Below, in pieces: positions 1-11,176 of a stretch of DNA of 64,000 nucleotides (positions are counted from its first letter, which is position 1; every line of letters begins with the position of its first letter). Source of the stretch: Syngnathus acus (lineage: Eukaryota; Chordata; Actinopteri; Syngnathiformes; Syngnathidae). Under the pieces are notes generated by a model. The model ran no database searches. It was not told where the DNA came from and saw nothing but the letters and a program-made list of their open reading frames with translations. The stretch is from the NCBI RefSeq assembly GCF_901709675.1, contig NC_051091.1, positions 13,674,967-13,738,966 on the forward strand, given 5' to 3'. Made by a program: the position numbers and the translations under genes.

Positions 1-347
1 AAAAGCAATGTTTTTTTTGTTTTTTTCTCAACGGATATTATATAGAACACTGTCGCACCTTTCACAATCAGTAGACGTGACAGATTTCACACAATCTTTT
101 GTCAATGGCAACGGTACAACATAAAGAATCGGTCGTAAACCCATACATATGACATTCATTATTTTTTTCTGTCTTTGCAGCTTGTTTTGCCATGAGCAAT
201 CAATTGTTTCTTTTACCAGTTACTCTTATAGTCACCTGAAACAAACTATCCACATTCATTTTAGAGATATTGATTCCATTCTTTAACATCTACAGCGGTT
301 GTTGACAAAGTATTATTTCTTTACATAACGTCTTTGCCACTGTTAAG

Positions 348-489
348 ATTCAAGAGTTTTTTTTTATTCGCCATGTTTGAGCGTGCCAAACAAGGAATTT
401 GACTTCGGTAAATCACACCCTCTGTTCAACATTTAGGTGACTAACAACACAGGACATGTGAAAAATGGCAAATATTCTCAAACATCCCC
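348..489 (-). mobile_element. L2-type LINE 3'-end fragment inside the ERV relic
   Basis: A 142-bp piece is absent from the sister ERV copy and is flanked by a 5-bp duplication TTAAG (343-347 and 490-494). On the minus strand it matches the 3' tail of the LINE at 38160-38280, including the AATAAAAA stretch and the ending near TTGAATCTT. It is a heavily 5'-truncated retrotransposition. Confidence 0.8.
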
Positions 490-2868
490 TTAAGGCATTC
501 AGTGTTTATTTTGAAGCCAATTCAATCCATTTTGAGAATGCATCTATTATGACCAGGCATTATAACCCTGTGGATTGAGCTTAGCACATGTTAAACAAGC
601 TCTACAAATGTTTTTTTATAAATGTTTTGAATATGAATCAAATTCATATGTTGTATAAAGCTGACTGAACTGCCCTTTCATCCCCCCTGTTGAGCCATGT
701 GTCAACACCATGTGACAACATCATGGCTCAATATTGCTGCCCATTTGTATCGGTTCATTTGTATGATAGGTCAGTCTTTTGGTCATTTATAGATGCCATT
801 CTCTACTCTTGCCCCTCTTTTCGTCCATAATTGAATGTCAGTCGATGGACTTTGTCGCTGCACATCTTTAAAAACGTTTCAGTAATTTAATCTGCTTCTT
901 GTGTGTATAAAATTTGAAGCGTCTTTTGCACTACAGCTATGCGGTTCCGTCTGCAAGCGTGTTACCTCTTGACACCTTATCAGTCTCGTGTGTGCCCTGC
1001 ACACGTGCATATCAATTGGACTGCTTCCACAACTAGCTTAGTTGTAGTTTCTTGTAGTTTCTTTAGTTACTTTTCAATCATTTTCTCATCGTTTATCACA
1101 AGAATCTTAGAAATTTGAATAAAATCAAAATGTATGTTTTATTTTACTCAATTGTATGATTTAGAGAATCCATATGTAGTAAAGTGTTGTATTACTACAT
1201 ATGATTTCATCTTCGTTTAATTTGACACACCTTTCAAAATGCTTCTCAGTGTCCCAGTGCACACGTTTTGCGTGTGTAACTGGTTGTCTCAACCCGTGTT
1301 CCACATCCTAATTTTTCCTTCCTCAAGGTGTCAAACCAATCAAGATAAAAAGATAAAAACCAACAAAATGACCGGCAGTAAATTAATATAATAGTTAATT
1401 GTTGTTGTTTCTTAACTTCAACTCAATCGCTCTCTTATTCTCAAATGTAAAAACTTGTATAGTCTTGACACAACCAATCGACTATTCCCTTTAAATTTAG
1501 CATCGAAATGTCGTTATTTCATAATTTTTCTTCATCCAATTCCAGAAAGCAAGTTCTTTCCATCTCTCAAATTTTGTTTCATCAAGGCTAGGCATTAATG
1601 CAGTGTGGACCAGTTTCTGCCCACAAACAAATTGCTTGCTTTTTTTTTTTTTTTTTTTTTTCACTTCCTATTTTTACAAAATCGTTTTTGTTTTGCGGTG
1701 CAAATCAGATAGACTACAGTCTAAGAAATTCTTTTGTGCACCTGTATTAGCCAATTTCATCCTTTTAACACATAACACAGCACACAGACAACACAAAAAC
1801 AGCAGAGACACAGCTCACAAACAATACCAACAAACAACGCTGCGCAAACGTCATCCTCTATTTTGACGTTTTGGTTATACTTTTTTTCTCATCAGTGCCT
1901 TTTATCCTTCATGCAAATATTGTCACATCTTCCTTAAGCATCACCCTGCTTCAAATATTCAAACATTCTCTGAGCGACTCACACTTTCCCTGCCTCGCCT
2001 GCAGCCATTCGTGAGGGGGGGGCGCGGCATCAATGTTGATTGGTCACAGGCTGGCCATTTCCTGCAACAATCATGATGCCGGCCCACCGCCCACACGAGC
2101 ATAGCACAGGCCCACGCGCACAGCCCCGCCCCGCGACTACGCGCGAGCGCAGGCACGCTTATCAGTCTCACCCTCTCAAAGGGCAGGCCAACTTTGCTGT
2201 TGCCCCCTTCATCATGTTCACATTCGACATCTTTCACTGTCTTCTACACAACATTTACTGTCTCTTATTCTCGTCCTATCAAACCACCGGTCTAGTCACT
2301 TTCTGCCACACACGTCTTATTTTCTCTACTGCCACACACTGCTCATCTTAGTTTCTCCAACCAACTTAAACACATCATCATCCACTTCTCAATTTCCCTA
2401 TTATTCCCAACAGCCTCCTGAACATTCTCCATTACTGATTTCTTCCATAGGACACACATCTCACTCACACTCATACACACACACATTCATGAGGATCCTC
2501 TGCGCGCACACGCACACACACACACCAGCACAAAAGGATGACGCACAACATATAAGAACACATAGAACGCACTAAGAACACCTTTTTGCTCGTCTTACTT
2601 GTCAGATTTATTCTCTATTTTACTTTTAGAAGCTATTTGTAATTCTTTTCCATTTATTTTGCAAATTTTAACTTTAGTGTGCACACACATTGATCTCAGG
2701 TCATTTGTCATTGGGCATACAAACAGCATTGTCCTACTTCATGTATGGACAGGAGCTCTAATAATCCCAAGAAATTTCTAATAATCTGACAATGACATGT
2801 TCTGCTGTATGGACATCTATTAATTCTTTCTCTGTATGAGTTTGAGCGGTCAAAGGGGAGGAAGCTTG

Positions 2869-3150
2869 TCATGTTGAAAATTTGGCTTTTCCTCTGCCCC
2901 TTCCTCCACCCTTTGATTGGTATTGTTTTACACGACGACACACTCTTGCCAAGTGTCCCCGTTTCCCACAGTTCCAACAGTCCAAATTTGATGTGGAGTT
3001 TGAATTTAATGGCGGCCTGCGGCCTTGTTGGTCTATAACTCTTCCTCTGCCCCTTTGGGAACTTTGGAAGAAGACCGTTGTATCTTCATCTAGATCATTA
3101 CCATCATCATCTAGATGAAATACATCAGAACGTTTGCCGATTTTTTTTTT
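2869..3150 (-). pseudogene. gag: ERV gag C-terminal fragment (nucleocapsid)
   Basis: A minus-strand frame encodes an acidic linker, then an Arg/Gly-rich stretch with one retroviral zinc knuckle of the CX2CX4HX4C type (CWNCGKRGHLARVC), and a Gly-Arg-rich tail. The layout matches the end of the better-preserved gag at 25353-26186, but the sequences differ a good deal, so the two copies are not recent duplicates in this part. The apparent start codon lies in the neighbouring inverted-repeat sequence, so it is not the real gag start. Matrix and capsid are missing. Confidence 0.7.
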
Positions 3151-3275
3151 GTCTTGGAACGGATTCATTTTCTTTCCATTATTTGTAAAGGGGAAATATG
3201 ATTCGGAATTCGAACGATTCCCTTCTCGAACAGCCTTCTGGAACGGATTGTGTTCGAAAACCGAGGCTCCACTGC
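3150..3275 (-). mobile_element. Possible MITE or DNA-transposon end
   Basis: On the minus strand this begins CAGTGGAGCCTCGGTTTTCG and continues with repeated GTTCGAGAA and CCGTTCCA motifs, a style common at ends of short non-autonomous DNA transposons in fish. Only one end is visible. Family not identified. Confidence 0.35.
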
Positions 3276-3715
3276 ATCTGTATTAAAAACTGACTGGACT
3301 CCATAAGGTACAGATTAATTTTTGACTTATTCTTGATTGTAGAAGTAATCACAACTGCCTTGCGTTATCTTTGGAAATTGAGCTGTTATTGGTGGTTTGA
3401 ATATACTTATGTATGCTTAGCTACTGTCGAGCATATGCAAAACGTGTATTTTGTAATTGCAATCTTCAATATGGAACTTGCATTTTTGACATCATTGCCT
3501 TGACTTTCACACTCTGGAAAACGGGGCGGATGTCTAAGTGCAAAATAAAACTCAGGTTTACCCTGTACATTTTCATCATTTGGATAACAACTTGTAGAAC
3601 AAGCAATTTTATCAGTACTATTTTAAAATAACGTGATTGGATATGTACAACAGTCAAATTAATTTGCACCACATTCAAAGGCACAGACAGAATGCCATCA
3701 TTATTATTCAAATAC
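3276..3715. other. AT-rich DNA, no gene recognised
   Basis: Only short frames without recognisable domains. The last part (from about 3690) may already belong to the pogo relic that follows the SINE. Confidence 0.5.
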
Positions 3716-3727
3716 TAAATAACACGT

Positions 3728-4093
3728 GGCGGCTCGGTGGCGCACTGGGTAGCACGTCCGCCTCACAGTTAGGAGGGTGCGGGTTCGATTCCACCTCCGG
3801 CCCTCCCTGTGTGGAGTTTGCATGTTCTCCCCGGGCCCGCGTGGGTTTTCTCCGGGCACTCCGGTTTCCTCCCACATCCCAAAACATGCTTGGTAGGCCG
3901 ATTGAAGACTCCTAATTGTCCCTAGGTGTGAGTGCGAGTGCAAATGGTTGTTTGTCTCTGTGTGCCCTGCGATCGGCTGGCAACCGGTTCAGGGTGTCCC
4001 CCGCCTACTGCCCGTTGACGGCTGGGATAGGCTCCAGCACTCCCGCGACCCCCGTGGGGACTAAGCGGTTCAGAAGATGGATGGATGGATGGA
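3728..4093 (+). mobile_element. tRNA-derived SINE, near full length, with GGAT tail
   Basis: The element opens with a tRNA-like head (GGTGGCGCACTGGGTAGCA region as A box, GGTTCGATTCC as B box), a long conserved body and an ATGGATGGATGG tail. It is bounded by a 12-bp target-site duplication TAAATAACACGT at 3716-3727 and 4094-4105. Two further copies lie at 7133-7402 and 39522-39885. The tail resembles that of the Rex3 LINE at 54856-58211, a possible source of its replication machinery. Confidence 0.88.
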
Positions 4094-4870
4094 TAAATAA
4101 CACGTTTATCAAACTATCTGTGTCACTCCAATTCATTAAATCCATCGAGCGTCCTTTATGGAAACGATGCCGCTGACGTCTAAATATGCAAAATATTCCA
4201 CAGACTCATATAACGATATATAAAGTATGTATCAAATAACTATCATTTAAACAACAATATTATCAAACCATCTGTCACTCCAAATCATTAAATCCATAGA
4301 TCAAATTCCTTGTCCTTTGTCAACAACGCCGCGCGTGCGCCGCTGACGTCAGCCTCGTCGTTATTCCACAGATTAGTATGTAACTATATTGTAGCGTTAA
4401 CAAAGTACCAGGAAAGATGTGGGTTTGGTAAACGGCTCTTTATTTAACAAAACAAGAGTTCAACGAGCCAACAACTACTGAACTGTAACGATAAAAACAT
4501 ATACAAGTTGCTACATGAAATAAAATATATCAAATGACTATAACATAAATAGTTCACCGCCACACGGCCCCAAGCACCGGCGTGGACTTCAAGGCGTGTG
4601 GCGGCGTGGACTTCCATCCCCGGAGGTGGCATTTCCAGCCACGGAGGTGGCTGGGACCTACGTAGAGTAGGACCGGGCATGCGTAGGCAGTGTCCGAGCC
4701 CCATCCACCGTCCCCGGACAGCCACCCGGCCGAGCGCCGGCCCCCGACTTCCATCCACAGAGGTGAAAGAGAGCTCCGTAGAGTAGGACCGGGTGTGCGT
4801 AAAAGCCATAATAGTTTGTCAAACCTTCTGTGTCACTCCAAATCATTAAATCCTTGATTTACCCTTATTT
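4094..4870 (-). mobile_element. pogo-type DNA transposon relic (non-coding part)
   Basis: The sequence follows the internal part of the pogo element at 9413-11435 (roughly 9680-10200) with many small differences, including the repeated phrase TGTCACTCCAAATCATTAAATC. No transposase remains. About 4555-4810 holds an unrelated GC-rich insert in which a phrase around GTAGAGTAGGACCGGG occurs twice about 100 bp apart. Confidence 0.7.
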
Positions 4871-6241
4871 CTTCAGTTTTAGGAAAAGGCTAAGACACCG
4901 AAACAAAATTTAGACTTACACAGGTTGGTTGAGTTCAATCACAATTCTTGTTAAGAAAGCTGTTTTCAGGAAAGTACAATACAGCGCTGGGCCTTTCGTG
5001 CGACCATGCTCAAGAGCAGAAAGTCTCCATTCAGAAAAGGCAATGTTCAAGGTTCTTTGGTCAGCTTATATTCAGTTGCACATGCCAATGTGGGCTGAGT
5101 TTGATGGGTGATGAGTCAGGGGGTGTGGCAAGTTCACAGGAGAGTTTGATTCCATGGGAGTGGGTGCTGGTTCGGTGAGAGCTGGTTCCGTGGGGGTGGG
5201 TGCTGATTATGGGTGATTCGGTGTGTGTGGGGGCTGTTGTTTTCCATCCCGTCTTTCGGCCTTGGGGATCCCCTTTGGCCGGGTTCATGGTTGTTTTCCT
5301 CCTGCCGCTCTTCCTCTGGCACCTCTACCGGTTTTATCTCCAAGTGTCCTTCCTGTAAACCATTCTTGCACATACATCCACTTCGTCCACTGTCGCACAC
5401 CCATTCATCATTCTTTCAATTTTGTCATTTTGTACGGGATTATGTGAGCTTTTGGCTGTGACATCATCAATTTATTAATGTTCCCTGACTATGCAAAGTT
5501 TGTACTCACCACTTACCATGTTTTTGTTTGTTTGTTCTTTTGATACTCCATGTACTTGCTTACGTCATCATATTCTTAGTTTAATCATGCTTCCAACCAT
5601 ATCTTTTCTTTGTTAGGCAAAATATTTCCCTCTGTCCAGAACGTTCAGTAGTAATCGAAAACTGGCGTCTAGCATTAATCAAAACATAAGATATAATCAA
5701 GTACTGAACATTTTTAGACGACTTTGGCAGTGTCCGTGATTTAGAAAATCATCAGGCATGCATTAAACAGTTCCTTGAGGGTCATTAAGCTATTCAGGCA
5801 ATATATAAAAAAACATTTGTTATTTCAAAGTGCTCAGAAATACATATCAGATCATAAAGTTATAAAAACCTTTGTCATTACCACCTATCAAAAATGTCTA
5901 GCTATGTCTGCTTTATTGATTTGGTGTGTAGGTATAATTATATGCTTAAAATGTTTCTTTTATTGATTTAATATGTGAATATACTTGTCTGCTTATGTAC
6001 TTTATTCAATGAGGTTTGAGCATATCTGTTTTTGTAGCTAGGTAGGACTTGTTGTATTTCAACCCCATTCCTTCAGTTTCCAAATAAGTCACGCCCTTCT
6101 CCTCAAATCTAGTCACTTTGCTACGAAGTAGGGTTGGCTGGCCACTCGACACTGAATGTTTACAAGCAATGCCGAAACGAAAATGCATGTTCGCTGAGGA
6201 GTTGAATAAAAAAAATTCCCGTTCTTTCGCCAGGTTCGTGA
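4871..6241. other. No gene recognised
   Basis: AT-rich DNA with scattered short frames. At 6167-6235 a + frame begins MPKRKC and looks like the first residues of a hAT-type transposase, but it is cut by the LINE fragment that follows. This is too short to call. Confidence 0.4.
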
Positions 6242-6833
6242 TCCTCCGGCCGTCATGACTACATTCTACCATGGCACCATTGAGAGCGTCCTCTCCAGTT
6301 GTATCGCTGTTTGGGGTAGTAGCTGCACTGAATACAACATGAAGGCCCTGCAGCGCATAGTGAACACGGCTGGTAAGATTATTGGTGCTTCACTCCCCTC
6401 CCTGAAGGACATTTGCACCCCGCTCACTCTTTGTTTGATCTTCTGCCCTCTGGGAAGAGGTACAGGAGCCTGCGGTCCCGCACCACCAGACTCACCAACA
6501 GCTTCATACTCCAGGCTGTTAGGATCCTGAACTCTCTCCCCCTTTCTGCGTAGCGTCCTGTACTTTTGCGCTATATTCTGACTGTCTGCTGTATGCACAC
6601 TTGCTCCATTTTTGCTCCTCTTATTATGTTATTTGTTTATTTATTATTTATTCATTACTCTTATTTATTCATTGTTTGTGCCTTCTTGTTTTTACTTTTT
6701 GTGTTGTTTATGTATATTGTGTACTATGTCTTGTCACCGTGGGATAGTGGGAACGTAATTTCGATCTCTTTGTATGTCTTGACGTGAAGAAATTGACAAT
6801 AAAGCAGACTTTGACTTTTGACCTTATGAAGCT
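6242..6833 (+). mobile_element. L2-type LINE (family C), 5'-truncated 3' end
   Basis: Begins inside the C-terminal part of the reverse transcriptase frame ([14 protein letters not shown]) and runs through the frame end and an AT-rich 3' UTR to the tail CAATAAAGCAGACTTTGAC. It is the same family as the copies at 16094-17421 and 10924-11176. A frameshift after the LPSLKDI motif breaks the frame. No function is expected. Confidence 0.85.
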
Positions 6834-7132
6834 GAGTGCTTGACATGCAAGGCAGGCACTTACGTGTCTGTGGCAAATAAAGGTGCCAACGCACCCCGCA
6901 AGAGGAGGATTGAAGAGGAGCCCTTTTTTCTTCTTCAAATGCACCAATGGCCGTATTTTTTTTTCTTTTTTTCTCCTTAGTGTACCACTATAAAATTAAA
7001 AAATGTCAGTGTACACATGTTTTTGTTGGTGTAAATATGTTTTTGTTATTGTATATATGTTGTTTTGTGTTATTCGGGCCAATAAATGCAATTGCTATAC
7101 AGACACCATGTAATTTATGTCAATGACCCCCC
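6834..7132. other. No gene recognised
   Basis: AT-rich spacer ending in a run of 13 C (7127-7139). Nothing identified. Confidence 0.4.
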
Positions 7133-7402
7133 CCCCCCGGGCGGCTCGGTGGTGCACGTCCGCCTCACAGTTAGGAGGGTGCGGTTTCGATTCCACCTCC
7201 GTCCCTCCCTGTGAGGAGTTTGCATGTTCTTCCCGTGTCGGCGTGGGTTTTCAGATGCGGATGGTTGTTCGTCTCTGTGTGCCCTGCAATTGACTGGCAA
7301 CCAGTTCAGGCTGTCCCCCGCCTACTGCCCGATCACTGCTGGGATAGGCTCCAGCACGCCTGTGACCCCGGTGGGGACAAAGCGGTACAGACAATGGATG
7401 GA
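7133..7402 (+). mobile_element. tRNA-derived SINE, internally deleted copy
   Basis: Same family as 3728-4093: GGCGGCTCGGTGG start, B box with GGTTTCGATTCC, and the GTGGGGACAAAGCGGTACAG end followed by ATGGATGGAT. A middle block present in the other copies is missing. Confidence 0.82.
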
Positions 7403-7559
7403 TCAGACACGTAAGTATGGCTGCGGATCCAGAGGTTTGTGCGGCTTCGTGCACCAACTGCACCCTTCTCTTAGAGAGGTTGTCCCTACTAGAGGGACCG
7501 CCCAGTTAGCATTAGCTCCAAGCGGCTTGCTAATCGCGATGAGCCAGGTAAGACGCATA

Positions 7560-8093
7560 GCCGTCCAAAGTCATCTCGGTCTACTGGCCCTCGCACCTTG
7601 GTCAGTGACTCCATTACCCGAAACATCACACTCCAGCCACGGTACTATGTATTCCTGGAGGCAAAGCACCCGACATAGAAGCTAATCTTAGGGAACTGTC
7701 TTGCAATAGGCCTAGTCAACAGCGTAGTTCCAACAACACTAGCTACTCGGACATAGTGATACACGTTGGCGCCAATGATGTTAGGATGAGGCAATCGGAG
7801 ATCACAAAGAAAAACATAGCGAGGACTTGTGATCTCGCCAGAAAGATGAGTCGGCATTGAGTATTTGTCTCTGGCCCCCTGCCTGGGAGAGGCATTGATG
7901 AGAGGTTTAGTAGATTAGTCTCCCTTAATCGATGGATGGCTGGGTTCTGTAAAAAGCAGGGACTGTATTTTATAGATAACTGGTCCTCCTTCTGGGGCCG
8001 CCCCGACCTGCTGAGGAAGGACGGCCTTCATCCTAAACGTGAAGGCGCCTTCACTCTTTCTAGGAATATAGATTACTGTTTGAGCCATTCATG
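7560..8093 (+). pseudogene. LINE ORF1 remnant with SGNH/GDSL esterase fold
   Basis: A + frame has the esterase block III motif in YSDIVIHVGANDVR (7722-7763), a SGPLPGRG loop, and block V in RKDGLHPKREGA (8013-8048), where Asp and His of the DxxH pair complete the catalytic set. The first Ser block is not clear. A TGA stop at 7858-7860 breaks the frame. ORF1 esterases are known from fish L2/CR1-type LINEs, where the protein is thought to help bind RNA or membranes. Position just upstream of the endonuclease frame fits ORF1. Confidence 0.72.
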
Positions 8094-8124
8094 ACAGGTC
8101 ACTTTAGAGCAGGCCGGGGAACAG

Positions 8125-9307
8125 GTGACTAGACCACCTGTTAGGATGGGTTTGGAGTCTGTTAAGTTAAAGTTAACTAGCGCTAGGCTAGACTTCCAGC
8201 ATGAACATAGCTCCTCGTGTAGACTAGAGCGTGGCAGTTTGAATAGTGCTACAGTACAGGTGAACACACTTTCTACTGAGGGAGTAGACAAATCCATTCA
8301 CTCCACCCCGACCGGTATCGCTGATGAAATGGTGCCTGTTTCAGACAATATTACATGTGTACCAAATATTTACTATCAAATTTCTACAGTCGTATCGTAC
8401 CACCGCGCTAATAAACATTTGAGAGGTGATGTCAGGCCTAGAGAACACAATCTTACTCGCATTTCGTTTAAAAATCCTTCGATAGATACGAACCCTAATC
8501 GACCGATTACATTTAAACTCGGTTTTATGAATATTAGATCGCTTCATACGAAAGCAGTTCTCGTTAATGACCTCATCACGGAACATAATCTAAACGTTTT
8601 TGGTCTTTGTGAGACCTGGTTAAAACCTAATGAACTGCTGCCGCTTAATGCGGCCTTCGCCTCCAAATTTTGTAAGCTCGCATGTGGCGCATCCTCGAAA
8701 AAAGGGTGGGGGTGTCGCCCTCATCTCAAATTCCAATCTTAGATTTAGGCCTCGTTCGATTAACGTATTTAAAACATTTGAAGTTCTCACTGTCCGATCC
8801 ACCGCTTTACCGTCATTTTACCTTGCTGTTATTTACCGTCCACCCGGGTCTTACTCTGGCTTCCTGGATGAATTTTCAGAATTCGTGGTTGATCTAGTGA
8901 CAAATGCGAATAATATAATAATCATGGGCGATTTCAATATCCACATGAATTTACCGTCAGAGACACTTACTTCGGCGTTTCAGACTTTAACTGATATGTT
9001 TGGTTTTACGCAAGCCATACAGGCAGCAACGCATAAGAATGGAAATACCTTAGATCTGGTATTATCCCGAGGACTGGCAACCTCAAATATAATAGTACTG
9101 CCATACACTACTGTTTTCTCTGATCATTACTTAATAAAATTTGAAATTTTAGTTCTTTGTCAAAGACAAGAGTGCAATCAGAATTATAGCAGCCATAATA
9201 TTAACTCCATGACTGCACTGCCTTATCTGAGTTACTGTCGCCGGCAACTGCCATATTTCCCGCATATATCGGCTCTATTGATAATCTTACAAATGAATTC
9301 AATGTGA
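8125..9307 (+). pseudogene. LINE ORF2, endonuclease part
   Basis: The frame shows the endonuclease motifs in order: LGFMNIRSL (metal-binding Asn), FGLCETWLK (catalytic Glu), IIMGDFNIH (Asp), LDLVLSRG, and FSDHYLIKF (Ser-Asp-His). A one-base shift near 8703 splits it into two frames, and the frame ends at 9307. The enzyme would nick target DNA for target-primed reverse transcription. It continues on the far side of the pogo insertion at 11440. Confidence 0.82.
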
Positions 9308-10191
9308 CATTGTTAAACACCATCGACTCTGTGGCGCCGCTACGTCTGAAAACTCGCCGTAGATTGCCTACTCCGTGGTTCACAGATGAAACACGTACGC
9401 TTAAAGCAATTACCGTAATTTTCGGACTATAAGTCGCTCCGGAGTACAAGTCGCACCAGCCATAAAATGCCCAAAAAAGTGAAAAAAAAAACATATATAA
9501 ATCGCTCCGGAGTATAAGTCGCATATTGGGGGGCAATTTATTCGACAAAATCCAACACCAAGAACGGACATGAACGAGCAACAACAGGCTAAACGATACG
9601 GTATGCTAACGTGACAAACACAAACGAGGAGCTGAGAACGGGCCTGACGTAACATTCAGAGTTATTTAAAAAAACTATTACATAAATAATACGTTTATAA
9701 AACCATCTGTGTCACTCCAATTCATTAAATCCATCGATCGTCCTTTGTCAACAATGCCGTGTGCCGCGCCGCAGTTCAATTATTCCACAGGCCCATACAA
9801 CGATATATAAACTATATTTTAAATAACTATCACATAAACAACAATATTATCAAATCATTTGTGTCACTCCAAATCATTAAATCCATCGATCAAATTTCTC
9901 GTCCTTTATGTCAACAACGCCGCGCGTGAGCAGCTGACGTCAGCCTCGTGGGTCAGTTGCGACTCCTTTTATTCCACAGATGTAGTATATAAATATATTG
10001 TAGCGTTAACAAAGTACAAGGGAAGACGTGGGTTTGGTAAACGGCCCTTTATTTAACAAAACAGGAGTTCAACGAGCCAACAACTATGAACTGTAACGAT
10101 AAAAACATATAGAAGTTGCTACACGAAATAAAATATATATCAAATAACTATAACAAAAATAAAAAAAATGTCCAAACCTTCTGCGTCACTC

Positions 10192-10788
10192 CTAATCATT
10201 AAATCCTTCAAACTCTTCGTCCTCCGTGTCACTTTCAAACAAAGCCGCGACTGATGCCGGTAGTACGTGGGGCCCTTCGTCCTCTCCGTCGCTAACGTCA
10301 GATTCCTCGTCAGTTTCAGTTGGAATTATTCCAGTTTTTCTAAATCCTGACAGAATGATTTTGGGTGTAACCGAAGCCCACGCTTTGTCGATCCATCCAA
10401 TGACGTCCAGGAATGTTGCACGTCGCATTCTCCCGGTTGCCGTGAAGCTGTGTTCTCCGTCCACAGGTTACGCAGAACTGCTTTAAAGCTCCTATTCACG
10501 GAGGCGTCAAGTGGCTGAACTATTTTAGTACAGCCTCCAGGGATGATGGCAGGTATGGAGTTGAGGCTTTTTAATTTCTCTTTTATCTGTGGCGTGATAT
10601 GCGCTCGCATGCTGTCCATCACAAGCAGAGCTTTGTTCGCTCTGAAGAAACTCAGATTTTTGCCAATCCCTTACAAGTTTCTCACTAACTCCAAACTTCC
10701 TTTCTGCTGCTCGATTACTGTTTTCGGCTGCATGTTTTACAACTTGAAGTTTGTAACCTGCAGAATATGAGTTTCTTTTTGGTGCCAT
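10192..10788 (-). pseudogene. pogo transposase remnant (CENP-B-like)
   Basis: The first part (from 10788) encodes a basic helix-turn-helix start, MAPKRNSYSAGYKLQVVKHA, with FGVSEKLVRDW, as in the Psq/CENP-B DNA-binding domain. The second part, in another frame (10622-10192), has the end of the DDE core with IIPGGCTKIVQPLDASVNRS and an acidic C-terminus. The central DDE region between them is deleted, so no catalytic enzyme can be made. Confidence 0.85.
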
Positions 10789-10923
10789 TTTTGTTAAGCC
10801 CTTCCCAGTTGATGAGTCACGGCCAACGGTGAAGTTTAGAGCGCCCTCATCCAGTTTCGTCTGAAAATAACAGGGTTTTTTTTCAGCTGTACTTTTTTGT
10901 TTTGTTTATTTGGTTGTTTCATC

Positions 10924-11176
10924 AAAGTCAAAGTCAAAGTCTGCTTTATTGACAATTTCTTCCTATGCCAAGACACACAAGGAGATTACGTTCCCACTAT
11001 CCCACGGTGACAAGACATAGTACACAATATGCATACAAGTAAACAACACAAAAAAATAAAACCAAGAAGGCACAAACAATGAATAAATAAGAGTGATGAA
11101 TAAATAATAAATAAACAAATAACATAATAAATATAAGAGGAGCAAAAATGGAGCAAGTGTGCATACAGCAGACAGT
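10924..11176 (-). mobile_element. L2-type LINE (family C) 3' UTR fragment
   Basis: Minus-strand copy of the family C 3' end: the tail is three CAAAGT units at 10924 followed by CTGCTTTATTGACAATTTCTT, then the AT-rich UTR seen at 6600-6830. It is inserted in the pogo element. Confidence 0.85.

Larger units (their letters stand above)
1..3150 (-). mobile_element. ERV relic, second copy of the 24-31 kb ERV, inverted
   Basis: Read on the minus strand, this stretch matches the + strand of the ERV at about 26330-29157, roughly colinear, with base 1 matching near 29157 and base 2680 near 26330. The match covers the start of the env region, an integrase remnant and a 2-kb block without retroviral genes, and it ends in a gag nucleocapsid fragment. 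By eye the GC-rich part (1990-2230) is close to 88 percent alike. The window edge cuts the env side, and no LTR is visible on the gag side, where an unrelated inverted-repeat end begins near 3150. Like the other copy it lacks any recognisable protease or reverse transcriptase between gag and integrase. All frames are broken, so this is a dead copy. Confidence 0.85.

Noticed and set aside
3728-3810. Possible tRNA gene
   Set aside because: A and B boxes are present, but the sequence goes on as a SINE with target duplications and there are further copies; no sound cloverleaf.
6006-6598. Minus-strand frames over the L2 fragment
   Set aside because: Antisense shadows of the LINE reverse transcriptase frame.
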